DNA from: a virus
Reading direction: 5' to 3' (one strand)
IMG/VR virus record: IMGVR_UViG_3300010354_000609
Span: 1-24,811 of that record
Length of the DNA stretch: 24,811 nucleotides
Positions 17,001-24,592 of the stretch are shown piece after piece. Position 1 is the first letter of the stretch. Each line of letters begins with the position of its first letter. The translations under genes and the position numbers were made by a program. Below the pieces are notes generated by a model. That model did not search any database. It was not told the DNA's origin and saw only the letters and a list, made by a program, of their open reading frames with translations.

Positions 17001-19172
17001 GACGAGCATATCTGTTCTGTGGATTATGAATATGGAGAACTCCGTCCGTTCTTTAGTTCTTCTCAAATAGAACTTACATCTCTTGCTAACGATCCCAACA
17101 CAGCAGTCTCTATGGACGGTATTTGTACACTTGCGTACAATAATGTTGTTTGTGTTGAAAATTTGGGATACAGTACAACAGTTAAACCAAACCCAACCAA
17201 CACAACAAATTGGCTTGGTTTCTTGAATCTGTCCAGATCCATAGACACTCGGTGGGACACTTCATATCGACCATTAGTGAAAACTAATACTTTGGGAGAA
17301 AACGATAACTGGATTTCTTCAGACGCTAGAGATTCTCGTGGGTTCGGAACACAATGGAACGATTGGGAAAGTTTGTGGACAGGAATTGAAATACGAGAAG
17401 AAGATAGTGATTCGATTCAAAGAGCAATTCTTGAATTGCCTCGTTCTGCCGTTCCTTCTGCTGTTGCTGGAGTTGATTCTGGAAATCCGTCTATAGGTGT
17501 TAATCGAAGAATAGATTCTACTATAACTGAAAAGATGATGTCGTATGTGAAATCCAAGCGACTGAAGAATAGAATAAAGAAAGTCTCGGCTAATAGAACT
17601 GTTGATAATAGTGTTCTTCCTTATATCCAAGGACAATCTATCAGCATTACTGCACATGGATTGAAACCAAATACGACAGGGCTTTCTATTTTCTTTGATG
17701 GTGTTGTTTTGGCTTCTGGTTTGTCTAGTTCTTCTGATGGAACTTTGATCGCAACTTTTACTATTCCACCGTCAACATTTACAGTTGGCGAAAAGTTAGT
17801 CAGAGTAAGCGATTCGTTTGATCCTCAAAGTGCATCAACAGCAGCAGATGCAATATTCTATTCAACTGGAACATTTCAGCAAAGAGATTCTGGATCATAC
17901 TCTACTCGTCCTCCAGTATTGAGAAGACAGAGTGTTTCCAGTAATGGAATAATAAAAACACCATTTAACCGTGAAGTTTCGTATGATAGTATTCCCGACA
18001 CAGTAGAAAACAACCAATGGTCAGATCCTCTGTGTCAAACATTCATAGTGGACAAGAAGGCTTATCCAGATGGATTGTTCTTGAGTAGTATTGATTTGTA
18101 TTTTGCTAAATCTGATCCTCTTCTACCAGTTACCGTTCAAATAAGACCAACAGTTAATGGATATCCTTCGCCTTCTGTTTCTCTTCCGTTTACAACAGTA
18201 ACAAAGAGAGCATCTGAAGTTATAGTGAACTCCAACAATGGCAACCCTCTTCCCACAAATTTTGCATTTACAAGCCCAGTTTATCTTGAACCTGGAGAGT
18301 ATGCGATTGCTGTAATTACAAACAGCGGAAAATACGAGTTGTATGCTTCTGCTGCCTCTATTAACACTCTTGCTGGTGGACGAGCAGGTAATGTTTCTAA
18401 TGTTGGAACTCTTTATGTGCCACAAAACACAAGCACATGGGTGATAAACAACAATATAGATGTTGCATTCAGGATAAATCGTTGCAATTTTACTTCGTCT
18501 TCTGGATCGCTGCCATACAACGGTTCAAACTGGGCGGGAGCAGCAGAAATTATAAAAATATCCAACACCGAAATAATTCCTGTTGGGTGTTCTGTAACTA
18601 GAAGGATTGGAACAGATTTGGTATTAAACAACCAAAATTCTTATTTCTCAACTCCTAAATCCTCTTCTCCTATAGTTTATACCTTGACGAGAGGAACTAA
18701 TACTGCTGTGTCGCCAGTTATAGATGTTGGAACATTCTGTGGAATAGCAGTTGATATGTTTATCAGTCCTATACCTTCAACCACTTCTGCTTATTCTACA
18801 TCTTCTTATGTTTCTCGTTCTGTTGTGTTGCCCACAGATGCCACATCTCAAGGAGTATTTGTGTTTACAAACGCTTTGGTTCCAACTGGAGCAACAGTAA
18901 ACATGTATTGCAAATATTCAACTAACGGAGAAAGTGGACTGTATCAATCGCCTTGGAGGCTTATGAGTCCTTTGGGTGCTACATTCACAAGTGCAACAGA
19001 GAATGATTTCCGAGAGGCAATTTACGGTATCCGTGGATTTACATCGTCCACTACCAATTTGGCAAACAACATTAGTGCCTATCAGATCAAAGCAGAGTTT
19101 TTGGCTCCAAGTGGAGCAGATTACAGCAAAACACCTGCTTTAAAGAATATTCGCGTGGTTACATGGAGATAA
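14082..19172 (+). CDS. DUF4815-type giant virion protein in the gp9/gp10 position
   Basis: A 1696-residue structural protein. The N-terminus (FNINPYYDDYDPAKSFLRVL, then FKPGYAVQARELTQIQSILQ and KDGSRIVGGAISV) is the DUF4815 signature of T4-like phages from aquatic hosts. Residues about 365-500 form a beta-sandwich (GSVDVYFRNASNAVVGQAKV, VYKMYLYGISSG). About 905-935 is a helical segment (NRRYTMSDIGKIERRVDDVE then TYASLSISETELES) expected to form a trimeric coiled coil. A later beta module begins SDPLCQTFIVDKKAYPDGLF, with SSIDLYFAKSDPLLPVTVQI and YLEPGEYAIAVITNSGKYEL. It is probably a trimeric peripheral baseplate or fibre-base protein linking wedges to fibres; the exact T4 equivalence (gp9 or gp10) is not certain. 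AGAGGA (14072-14077) is its ribosome binding site. It ends one base before the next ATG. Confidence 0.88.
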   Translation: MAYDPSIFNINPYYDDYDPAKSFLRVLFKPGYAVQARELTQIQSILQDQVSKVGDHLFKDGSRIVGGAISVRNTNYLMVQPNTNGLTNITDYSFVLGSTIKFGQGASAAQPEGRVVHYIEPDSTDGKLVLVVDFISGASFDTSTPVTLTTSSDTPTDYTLTPVPEIWANGRCKLVSVDDGIFYVDGFFARNHSQYFVPGRTLENATYNSRRDFEYGVAFADLTTKVGLAITRDSVTESEDSSLRDPAIGSYNYNAPGADRFKIDLSLEQRRTGEDTDDFVELLRFENGKITRKVERITYGEIEKTLSRRTYDESGSYVVNPFDIKISLSGPTLNYTLSSGKAYIQGYEIETQYPQTISVPAARTTTTENLNFPFAIGNWIGVCAGFGAEGITAWGSTFSSLLGTTLNSGSVDVYFRNASNAVVGQAKVHGLIPFGFASTSGLTARAVYKMYLYGISSGSTIAGASSAVLMPHGFGLGSGRTLAVFGLTLSSTGVTLNGSNDMSLLYDVRPGYAVAGFSAAQFYSKVVSDPINITEISTYNAANPITYQVTKSNFGGIFSAQSNTAVKFPSQYTNGTINPSDVQQVVLLSTGLTGTTAFAYSPGHEPSTTGITLSSDINGSILRLQIPGNRHPAGYTQGLVRMSVPLFYDLDNSALTSFASSNIRTKHSTRQQATIISIQADPSRNNRKFIQLPHWDVYSIIGITFTSNISGSTPTPATSWFELDDGQREASYEYSRLYVKPQRDVDAGNGTYEVLYDYFAHRGLTMAPFVGSNSYIGVTYSHIPLYTNTRTGKTVPLANCLDFRHSGPTLDHPVLKPYGAYEFPSALANTRVSYSHYLPRIDKIKVKADPNTGSPLFTVDQGIPDLVPVAPPDSEDALTLYTVLVPAYTHKESDVVVTAHENRRYTMSDIGKIERRVDDVETYASLSISETELESKQLINLARALGYTQTIEPLKTSMFVDEFVGHNSGDVVSDEHICSVDYEYGELRPFFSSSQIELTSLANDPNTAVSMDGICTLAYNNVVCVENLGYSTTVKPNPTNTTNWLGFLNLSRSIDTRWDTSYRPLVKTNTLGENDNWISSDARDSRGFGTQWNDWESLWTGIEIREEDSDSIQRAILELPRSAVPSAVAGVDSGNPSIGVNRRIDSTITEKMMSYVKSKRLKNRIKKVSANRTVDNSVLPYIQGQSISITAHGLKPNTTGLSIFFDGVVLASGLSSSSDGTLIATFTIPPSTFTVGEKLVRVSDSFDPQSASTAADAIFYSTGTFQQRDSGSYSTRPPVLRRQSVSSNGIIKTPFNREVSYDSIPDTVENNQWSDPLCQTFIVDKKAYPDGLFLSSIDLYFAKSDPLLPVTVQIRPTVNGYPSPSVSLPFTTVTKRASEVIVNSNNGNPLPTNFAFTSPVYLEPGEYAIAVITNSGKYELYASAASINTLAGGRAGNVSNVGTLYVPQNTSTWVINNNIDVAFRINRCNFTSSSGSLPYNGSNWAGAAEIIKISNTEIIPVGCSVTRRIGTDLVLNNQNSYFSTPKSSSPIVYTLTRGTNTAVSPVIDVGTFCGIAVDMFISPIPSTTSAYSTSSYVSRSVVLPTDATSQGVFVFTNALVPTGATVNMYCKYSTNGESGLYQSPWRLMSPLGATFTSATENDFREAIYGIRGFTSSTTNLANNISAYQIKAEFLAPSGADYSKTPALKNIRVVTWR

Positions 19173-19173
19173 T

Positions 19174-19380
19174 ATGAGTAAATATATTCGTGATCCTAAT
19201 ACGGGGGCATTATATCTAAAAAATAAAGAAGCCCTAGCCCAAAGGGCACACGAAGAAACGGTGAATATAAATTTACACCATTTACAAGAACAGATAAATA
19301 CATTGACGGCACGGATAAGTGAACTAGAAACTCTTATAAGCACAGGACACAAATGGCAGCAAGCACAGGCCCAGACATAA
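19174..19380 (+). CDS. small coiled-coil virion-cluster protein
   Basis: A 68-residue protein starting one base after the preceding stop. The N-terminus YIRDPNTGALYLKNKEALAQ is a short motif (RDPxTGAL, then a charged helix) that recurs in small proteins of aquatic T4-like tail clusters. Residues about 30-58 form a heptad coiled coil (VNINLHHLQEQINTLTARIS, then ELETLIS). It overlaps the following fibre gene by 28 bases in another frame, so the two are probably translationally coupled and the fibre's ribosome binding site lies inside this gene. It may be a fibre-attachment or fibre-assembly protein; this is inferred only from position and coiled coil. Confidence 0.75.
   Translation: MSKYIRDPNTGALYLKNKEALAQRAHEETVNINLHHLQEQINTLTARISELETLISTGHKWQQAQAQT
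19293..19300 (+). promoter_or_regulatory. candidate T4-type late promoter element (GATAAATA)
   Basis: An exact NATAAATA match, the -10-like element of late promoters in T4-like phages, 52 bases upstream of the fibre gene that starts at 19353 and inside the small coiled-coil gene. By base composition about four such matches are expected by chance in a window this size, so its support is its position before a fibre gene only. Confidence 0.3.
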
Positions 19381-22148
19381 GCACATACGCCATTCCTGAA
19401 GTGGCACTTGGCGACACCTTCAACACTTGGAGGGATGTTACCAATACAAGCATTTATAAATTGAATAAAATGCGTGTGTACGATGGAGTTTCGTCTTCAT
19501 CTATCAGTATGTCTGTTGCTGGAGGTGGAACTCTTTCCGCTGATATTGCAGACAATGTTGATAAAGGCGTTAGTTTTATGCAACCTGTGGTGTTTCAGAG
19601 TGGTGTCACTTTTAATGGTGATGTTACATTCAACGCTTCCACATTTACCGTAAACGCCAACATAGTAACCATTGATGATTACGCTCTGATTCTTGGAAAC
19701 ACTGCTTCTGGTTCAAGTGATACTAAAATAAATCAAGCAGGTGGTGGTGGACTTCTGATTGACCGTGGTGGAAGCGGAAACACCGCAGAGTGGCTATGGC
19801 TACCACAAAGCATTCATGGCGTGACTGGCATGTGGCAAGCCAATGCCAATATTGGTATTAGTGGATCTACTTTTGGAATTTACGCAAGTGGTGCTGGTGT
19901 GCTACCAGTTCACGGTACTGGAATTCGTTTAGATGGTGGAAGCACAACCGACCACGGGCTACTAATAGAACTTACATCAACTGGTGCTGCTGGAATCACA
20001 TCCAATAGGTCAATTCAGTTTGAACGATATTCTCCCAGTGGTGTGACATTGTTTATGGAAGTTCTCAGCGGAAGCACATATGGTGCTCGTCCGTTTGTGA
20101 ATATCTCTGATGGAGCCAATCGAAAAACTATTTTTCAGAGCGGACACCCGTTTCAATTTGGTCAGGCAGTAAGATTTGATGGAGCGGTTTACCAGTTAGC
20201 ACAGGGAAACAATCCTGATAACGCAGAAGTTGTTGGAATTGTATCCAAAGTGATAAATGGAAACGAGTTTGAAATAACTTTCTTGGGTGAAATTTTTGGT
20301 GATTTTAGCGGTGCTCTTGTTGGTGGTGTAACAACACTTTCATCTGGTAAAACATACTATCTTGCACCTGATTCTGCTGGTAAAATCACAGCCACACAAC
20401 CAGTAACTCCTGGACAGATACACAAGGCACTTATGGTTTCTACTGGAACCAATTCTGCTGTTGTTCTTCCTTTTACTGGTGGTGTGTTGCAGAGTCCTAT
20501 TCAGATATCGTCTTCGTCTTCTGTTTCTACTAGAATCTCGCAGTTGAACAGATTTGTTCCTGGAGATGTTGTTAGATTTAAGGCATATCCTGGACCTGGA
20601 ATAACTCTTCAGTATTGGTTGCCATCACTAGGAGCAACCGCACAACAATATTTTTCGGATGGCATTTATGTAAAAGCACAAGCCAACACACCAGAAGAAG
20701 CAGAGGTGGCTGGAATGGTTGTGGCTGTTGGTGCAAGTGGTGAAGTAAATGCTTCGTTTGATGTGCTGATGGACGGATTTTTCAATCTGCCTAGTTTGCC
20801 GTATGGTTCTCCTCTTACTCCTGGAAGCGTTTATTTCCTTGGTACAAATTGTGTTGGTACAAGTGGATCTTTTGAAAGTTTGGTCAGTCCGCTATCAACT
20901 TCGCCAGCGTCAACAGAAGGACAGGTAAGAAAGCCACTGTTCATGGCCACATCTTCTGTTGGTGGATACTTGTTCTCGTATCGCGGAGATGTTCGTGGTG
21001 CTGCAACTGGAATTAGTTTTGCAAATCTAGACTTTTTCTTGATTCAGAATATTTTAGATGGTGTTAGTGGAGATTTAAGACTCGGTGTGTACAACGGTAT
21101 ACAATACGGTCGTGAGGTTATGCGTTTTGCTGCTGGTCAAAGTGGATTTGCCACAAGTGTTGGTGTAACTGGAAATGTTGGTATAGGTGGAGGATGGTCA
21201 GCACTAAATTCTGGCGCAAATGGAAATCGGATACTTTCGCAGTTGGATGTTCGTGGAGATGTTCGTGTTGGTGTTACTTTAGATAGTCTTGCTACACCAC
21301 AGGGTCGTGATCTTATAATTTCTAGATATACCACAGATGACATTTTATCAAATGGTTTAACTGCTGCTACATTTAATGTGGTTGGAACTAGATGGGGTAG
21401 TTCTAGTCTTGCAATAGGTCATAGTGTTCGTTCTGGTTTGAATTCAGATTCTTGGATTAGCAGTAATCCTGTAACCGTAGCCAAGAGTGCATTGGTTGTT
21501 GGTGTAAGTGGAAGTGACCCTGCATTGGTTTGGAAAACTGCTCCATCTGGTGCAGTTGCTCTTGGTAACACGGTTACTATGACTGACCGATTTAGCGTTG
21601 TTGGAAATACTGCTTCTTTTTCTAACATTAGTATTGTTGGAAATACTGCTTCTTTTTCTAGAGTTGTGACACTGGCTGGAGCAACTTCAAGTGCAATTAT
21701 TAGTTGTGCTACTGCTCCAACAGAAGGACAACATTTAACAAATAAAACTTATGTGGATAGTAATAGATTTGTTGCTGGAATGGTTGTTTATATGGCAGCA
21801 GGACAAGGCGCACCCGCAAACTTTTCTATGACTCTTCCTGCTGGAAGTTATAAGTATCATGTGCAACAAGACGGCAGAGTCAGCACAAATAAAGATGCGG
21901 CTGCTACCACGATAAGTGTAAGCACCTCTTGGAACGGAACTGTGGCATCAATAACTCAAAGTTTTCAAGAGTCTACAAGTGGTGGCGGTTGCGGTTGTGG
22001 AACATCCATGTTGTCTTCTGCCAGTGTTTCGGCAGTTTCTAATGCGTTTACTTTATCATCGGCAACAACTGCAACTTTTACATGGACTGCTTATACTGGA
22101 TGGAATGCTTATGGTTCTTGGAAAGTTATGGTAATTAGAACAGCATAA
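19353..22148 (+). CDS. tail fibre protein with repeated beta modules
   Basis: A 931-residue fibre protein. The N-terminus (VALGDTFNTWRDVTNTSIYK then LNKMRVYDG) is the attachment head found in many aquatic myophage fibres, followed by DVTFNASTFTVNANIVTIDD and the YALILGN beta-roll. Two copies of a module follow at about 264-379 (FGQAVRFDGAVYQLAQ, AEVVGIVS, KTYYLAPDSAGKI) and 397-548 (PGDVVRFKAYPG, AEVAGMVVAVG, GSVYFLG). The GNVGIGGGW repeat and LTNKTYVDS lie before a C-terminal receptor-end-like domain (AGSYKYHVQQDGRVSTNKDA, a GGGCGCG turn, then WTAYTGWNAYGSWKVMVI). A 12-codon tandem duplication lies near residues 749-769. AGGA at 19344-19347 is its SD. There is no S74 chaperone or collar domain. 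Probably trimeric; the receptor is unknown. Confidence 0.88.
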   Translation: MAASTGPDISTYAIPEVALGDTFNTWRDVTNTSIYKLNKMRVYDGVSSSSISMSVAGGGTLSADIADNVDKGVSFMQPVVFQSGVTFNGDVTFNASTFTVNANIVTIDDYALILGNTASGSSDTKINQAGGGGLLIDRGGSGNTAEWLWLPQSIHGVTGMWQANANIGISGSTFGIYASGAGVLPVHGTGIRLDGGSTTDHGLLIELTSTGAAGITSNRSIQFERYSPSGVTLFMEVLSGSTYGARPFVNISDGANRKTIFQSGHPFQFGQAVRFDGAVYQLAQGNNPDNAEVVGIVSKVINGNEFEITFLGEIFGDFSGALVGGVTTLSSGKTYYLAPDSAGKITATQPVTPGQIHKALMVSTGTNSAVVLPFTGGVLQSPIQISSSSSVSTRISQLNRFVPGDVVRFKAYPGPGITLQYWLPSLGATAQQYFSDGIYVKAQANTPEEAEVAGMVVAVGASGEVNASFDVLMDGFFNLPSLPYGSPLTPGSVYFLGTNCVGTSGSFESLVSPLSTSPASTEGQVRKPLFMATSSVGGYLFSYRGDVRGAATGISFANLDFFLIQNILDGVSGDLRLGVYNGIQYGREVMRFAAGQSGFATSVGVTGNVGIGGGWSALNSGANGNRILSQLDVRGDVRVGVTLDSLATPQGRDLIISRYTTDDILSNGLTAATFNVVGTRWGSSSLAIGHSVRSGLNSDSWISSNPVTVAKSALVVGVSGSDPALVWKTAPSGAVALGNTVTMTDRFSVVGNTASFSNISIVGNTASFSRVVTLAGATSSAIISCATAPTEGQHLTNKTYVDSNRFVAGMVVYMAAGQGAPANFSMTLPAGSYKYHVQQDGRVSTNKDAAATTISVSTSWNGTVASITQSFQESTSGGGCGCGTSMLSSASVSAVSNAFTLSSATTATFTWTAYTGWNAYGSWKVMVIRTA
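21598..21660 (+). repeat. 36-base in-frame tandem duplication in the fibre gene
   Basis: Two perfect 27-base copies lie at 21598-21624 and 21634-21660, giving a period of 36 bases (12 codons). They encode VVGNTASFSNIS followed by IVGNTASFSRVV. Identity at third codon positions shows that the duplication is recent. It lies just before the LTNKTYVDS motif. Confidence 0.9.
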
Positions 22149-22162
22149 CCAAAAATACTTTT

Positions 22163-22171
22163 TATAAAATA
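22163..22171 (+). promoter_or_regulatory. near-match to a T4-type late promoter (TATAAAATA)
   Basis: TATAAAATA sits in the 39-base gap before the collar fibre gene, with an SD (AAGGA) 5 bases after it and the ATG at 22188. It has one extra A relative to TATAAATA. This gap is the second largest in the window and unusually AT-rich, which would fit a promoter. The evidence is weak. Confidence 0.3.
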
Positions 22172-22187
22172 ATTTCAAGGAACACAA

Positions 22188-24545
22188 ATGGCATCATCAC
22201 TCGTATTAACAGGTGGCGTATCAATAGCAAAGACTCTTAAAGAGAGCATTGTTTTGCCTGCTCACGGGTTTGCTGTTGGTGATGTGTTGCGATGGAACAA
22301 TGGAACTCCTTCTTATGTGCGAGCAGTAGCCGATTCTGCTGTTAATGCAGAAGTTCTTGGAATTGTTAGTGCCAATACCGATGTTAATACATTCGAATTG
22401 ACTTACGCTGGATATGTTGACCTTCCGCAATATGCTGGACTTTCATATCCTATACTGTTCCTGTCTGGAGTATGTGCTGGTGGTTTAACACACAATCCAC
22501 CAAGTGCAGTTGGCACGGTAATTAAACCCGTAGTTTCTCGTCACCCAACATCTCAAGGATTTGTGATGCACAATTATTTGGGCACACAAATTGGTGGCTC
22601 GTCCACTATTGCAGTAGATGAGATTCAGCCTGTGGGCACAATCATGCCGTTTGCAGGCACAATGGTTCCTGAAACATGGTTGCGTTGTGATGGTGCAAGT
22701 TACGGAATTGGTTCGTATGCCGAACTGTATAGTAACCTGTTGTATTCATCAGGAGACAGAACTCCTATTTACGGGTATGTGGCTACTCTAACAGGAACCA
22801 ATCTTAACAATTTTTCGGCTGGTGATGTACTACAATTTAAAAACAATACAAACGCGTGGTCTGGTGGGCTATACGATTCCAACGCAGAGATGATTGGAGT
22901 TATTCTATCGGTCACATCCACAACTGCTGTGGTTCAAACTCTCCCTGTTTATAATTCATCAGACAAAACTCTGTCTGTTCCTAGTATCATATTCAAAGCA
23001 GGAAGTGGCACATCAACTTCGACTGGAAATTCTCAGTATCGAGTTCTAAATTCTGCTGGAGTAATCAGAGGGTCAACTCCTGTTGCTACAGTTACTGGCA
23101 TAGCAATAACACACTTCAACACACCCGATTTGCGTGGTCGTGTTGCATTAGGTGTGAATCAAACAACTCTTGCTGACCTTGAAGGTGATGCTACCAATCT
23201 ATCTGCAATCAGCGGAATCTACCCGCTTGGTTCAGAAGGTGGCGAAGAGAAACACACACTCACAGAAGGCGAGTTGCCGTCTCATAGTCACGGAGTTGAA
23301 GCAAAAGATTTTGATGGGGGCAGTCCTAGCAGTACCTCTGGTAATACAAATCCAAATACTGGTCCGTCAGACCGTCCTTATGGTAGTGGTTCCAGTGCAG
23401 CAGATTTTAATAGAATAGTAAGAAGAACAAAGGTTGGAGAAACGAGAACCGCAGCAGGCGCGGATGCTGACACATCAGCACTTCAATTAGATGTGCTTGC
23501 TAGTGCTGTTTTGGTGATTGGTAACACTGGTGGTTCCTCTTCCCACAACAACATGCCACCGTATGTGGCACTTCAGTACATTATCAAAGCCAAGCCGTAC
23601 ACCCGTGCTGCTATTATTGACGGGGTTGATGTTCCGTACAACAATTTGTTGATTCGTTCCACCGATTCAGACACCTTAAAAACTGAATTGATGAGTGGGT
23701 TTAGTGGCGGCGATTTGGTGTTCTACACCAACAGCGGCGAAGCATCAAAACGCGGAACAGAGCGGATGCGAATCGAAGTTGGTGGAGAAGTTGGTATTGG
23801 AACAAACGCACCCAGTCAAAAACTTCATGTGTACGATGGAGCACTCCGAGTTGACCTTTTGTCTGGTACTAACTCTGCAATTTTGGCTGGTCCTGGAAGC
23901 AATTTGCAAATCAAGCACACTTCTGGAAATTCAAATCTTACAATGTATAACAGTAGTGGTGGAGGATTTATATTTTCCACATTCCAAAGTGGAACAGAAG
24001 GTGAAAGAATCCGAATCACTGGAGACGGAAGACTTGGAATAGGAAAAAATAATCCATCGGTAGCCCTTGATGTGGTTGGAGAAGTCCGCTCCTCTACAGC
24101 CACAACCAGTTCTTCTGATGGAAGCACATTGGTCACAAAAAGTTATATTGACACTTTAAACACCACATACAACAACAAATTCAGCACGCGATATGTATTC
24201 TTGAATGCTGGAGGACACCAACCAGGAGTGCCAGCAAACACTTGGTTCAAACTTTCTGATTACGGTGTTCCTGTTGGATCTAGAATCATTAGAGTTCTTC
24301 TTGGAATTCACACTGGACAGGGACCAGATTACGCTTATGGGTACTCTAGACGAACAAATGGAAATATTTTATGTGATCGTAGAGTACTGGTGGGTGCTGC
24401 TGCATTGGCTAGCGGTGACAATGCAGGAACATTTGGAATTGGAGAAATTCCTATTGCGGGCTATTTTGGATTTAATGAGGACACAGAGATATATTTGCTT
24501 GGAAACAGTTTCTGGTTTGGTATTGATGGATATTGGACAGGATAA
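22188..24545 (+). CDS. short-tail-fibre-type protein with collar domain (gp12-like)
   Basis: A 785-residue fibre. Residues about 20-135 are the same beta module as in the preceding fibre (AVGDVLRWNNG, AEVLGIVS). The phage collar domain starts at VGTIMPFAGTMVPETWLRCD (149-168), is interrupted by about 110 residues, and resumes at HFNTPDLRGRVALG. GGEEKHTLTEGELPSHSHG follows: H366 and H368 are the HxH metal ligands of T4 gp12, where a trimer binds one metal with six His. The domain closes with SHNNMPPYVALQYIIKA. Two fibre repeats come next (GEVGIGTNAPSQKLHVYDG and GRLGIGKNNPSVALDVVG), then LVTKSYIDT and a unique C-terminal domain of about 125 residues. In T4 gp12 the collar is near the C-terminus; here about 310 residues follow it. 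AAGGA (22177-22181) is the SD. Confidence 0.9.
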   Translation: MASSLVLTGGVSIAKTLKESIVLPAHGFAVGDVLRWNNGTPSYVRAVADSAVNAEVLGIVSANTDVNTFELTYAGYVDLPQYAGLSYPILFLSGVCAGGLTHNPPSAVGTVIKPVVSRHPTSQGFVMHNYLGTQIGGSSTIAVDEIQPVGTIMPFAGTMVPETWLRCDGASYGIGSYAELYSNLLYSSGDRTPIYGYVATLTGTNLNNFSAGDVLQFKNNTNAWSGGLYDSNAEMIGVILSVTSTTAVVQTLPVYNSSDKTLSVPSIIFKAGSGTSTSTGNSQYRVLNSAGVIRGSTPVATVTGIAITHFNTPDLRGRVALGVNQTTLADLEGDATNLSAISGIYPLGSEGGEEKHTLTEGELPSHSHGVEAKDFDGGSPSSTSGNTNPNTGPSDRPYGSGSSAADFNRIVRRTKVGETRTAAGADADTSALQLDVLASAVLVIGNTGGSSSHNNMPPYVALQYIIKAKPYTRAAIIDGVDVPYNNLLIRSTDSDTLKTELMSGFSGGDLVFYTNSGEASKRGTERMRIEVGGEVGIGTNAPSQKLHVYDGALRVDLLSGTNSAILAGPGSNLQIKHTSGNSNLTMYNSSGGGFIFSTFQSGTEGERIRITGDGRLGIGKNNPSVALDVVGEVRSSTATTSSSDGSTLVTKSYIDTLNTTYNNKFSTRYVFLNAGGHQPGVPANTWFKLSDYGVPVGSRIIRVLLGIHTGQGPDYAYGYSRRTNGNILCDRRVLVGAAALASGDNAGTFGIGEIPIAGYFGFNEDTEIYLLGNSFWFGIDGYWTG

Positions 24546-24577
24546 TTGTATCGGTGTAGTCACCCACACGGAAAACA

Positions 24578-24585
24578 CATAAATA
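24578..24585 (+). promoter_or_regulatory. candidate T4-type late promoter element (CATAAATA)
   Basis: An exact NATAAATA match in the largest intergenic gap of the window (24546-24592). If transcription started about six bases after the element, as for T4 late promoters, the mRNA would begin within a few bases of the ATG at 24593. That would also explain the missing Shine-Dalgarno sequence. A chance match cannot be excluded. Confidence 0.35.
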
Positions 24586-24592
24586 ACCACAC

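Noticed and set aside
23755-24545. S74-type intramolecular chaperone at the end of the collar fibre
   Set aside because: The GIGTxxPxxxLHV repeats often precede such a domain, but the Ser-Lys catalytic region is absent and the C-terminal 125 residues look like a beta domain.
24546-24592. Terminator hairpin after the collar fibre gene
   Set aside because: Only a 4-base GGTG/CACC pairing and no T run could be found; no supportable terminator occurs here or in the gap at 22149-22187.
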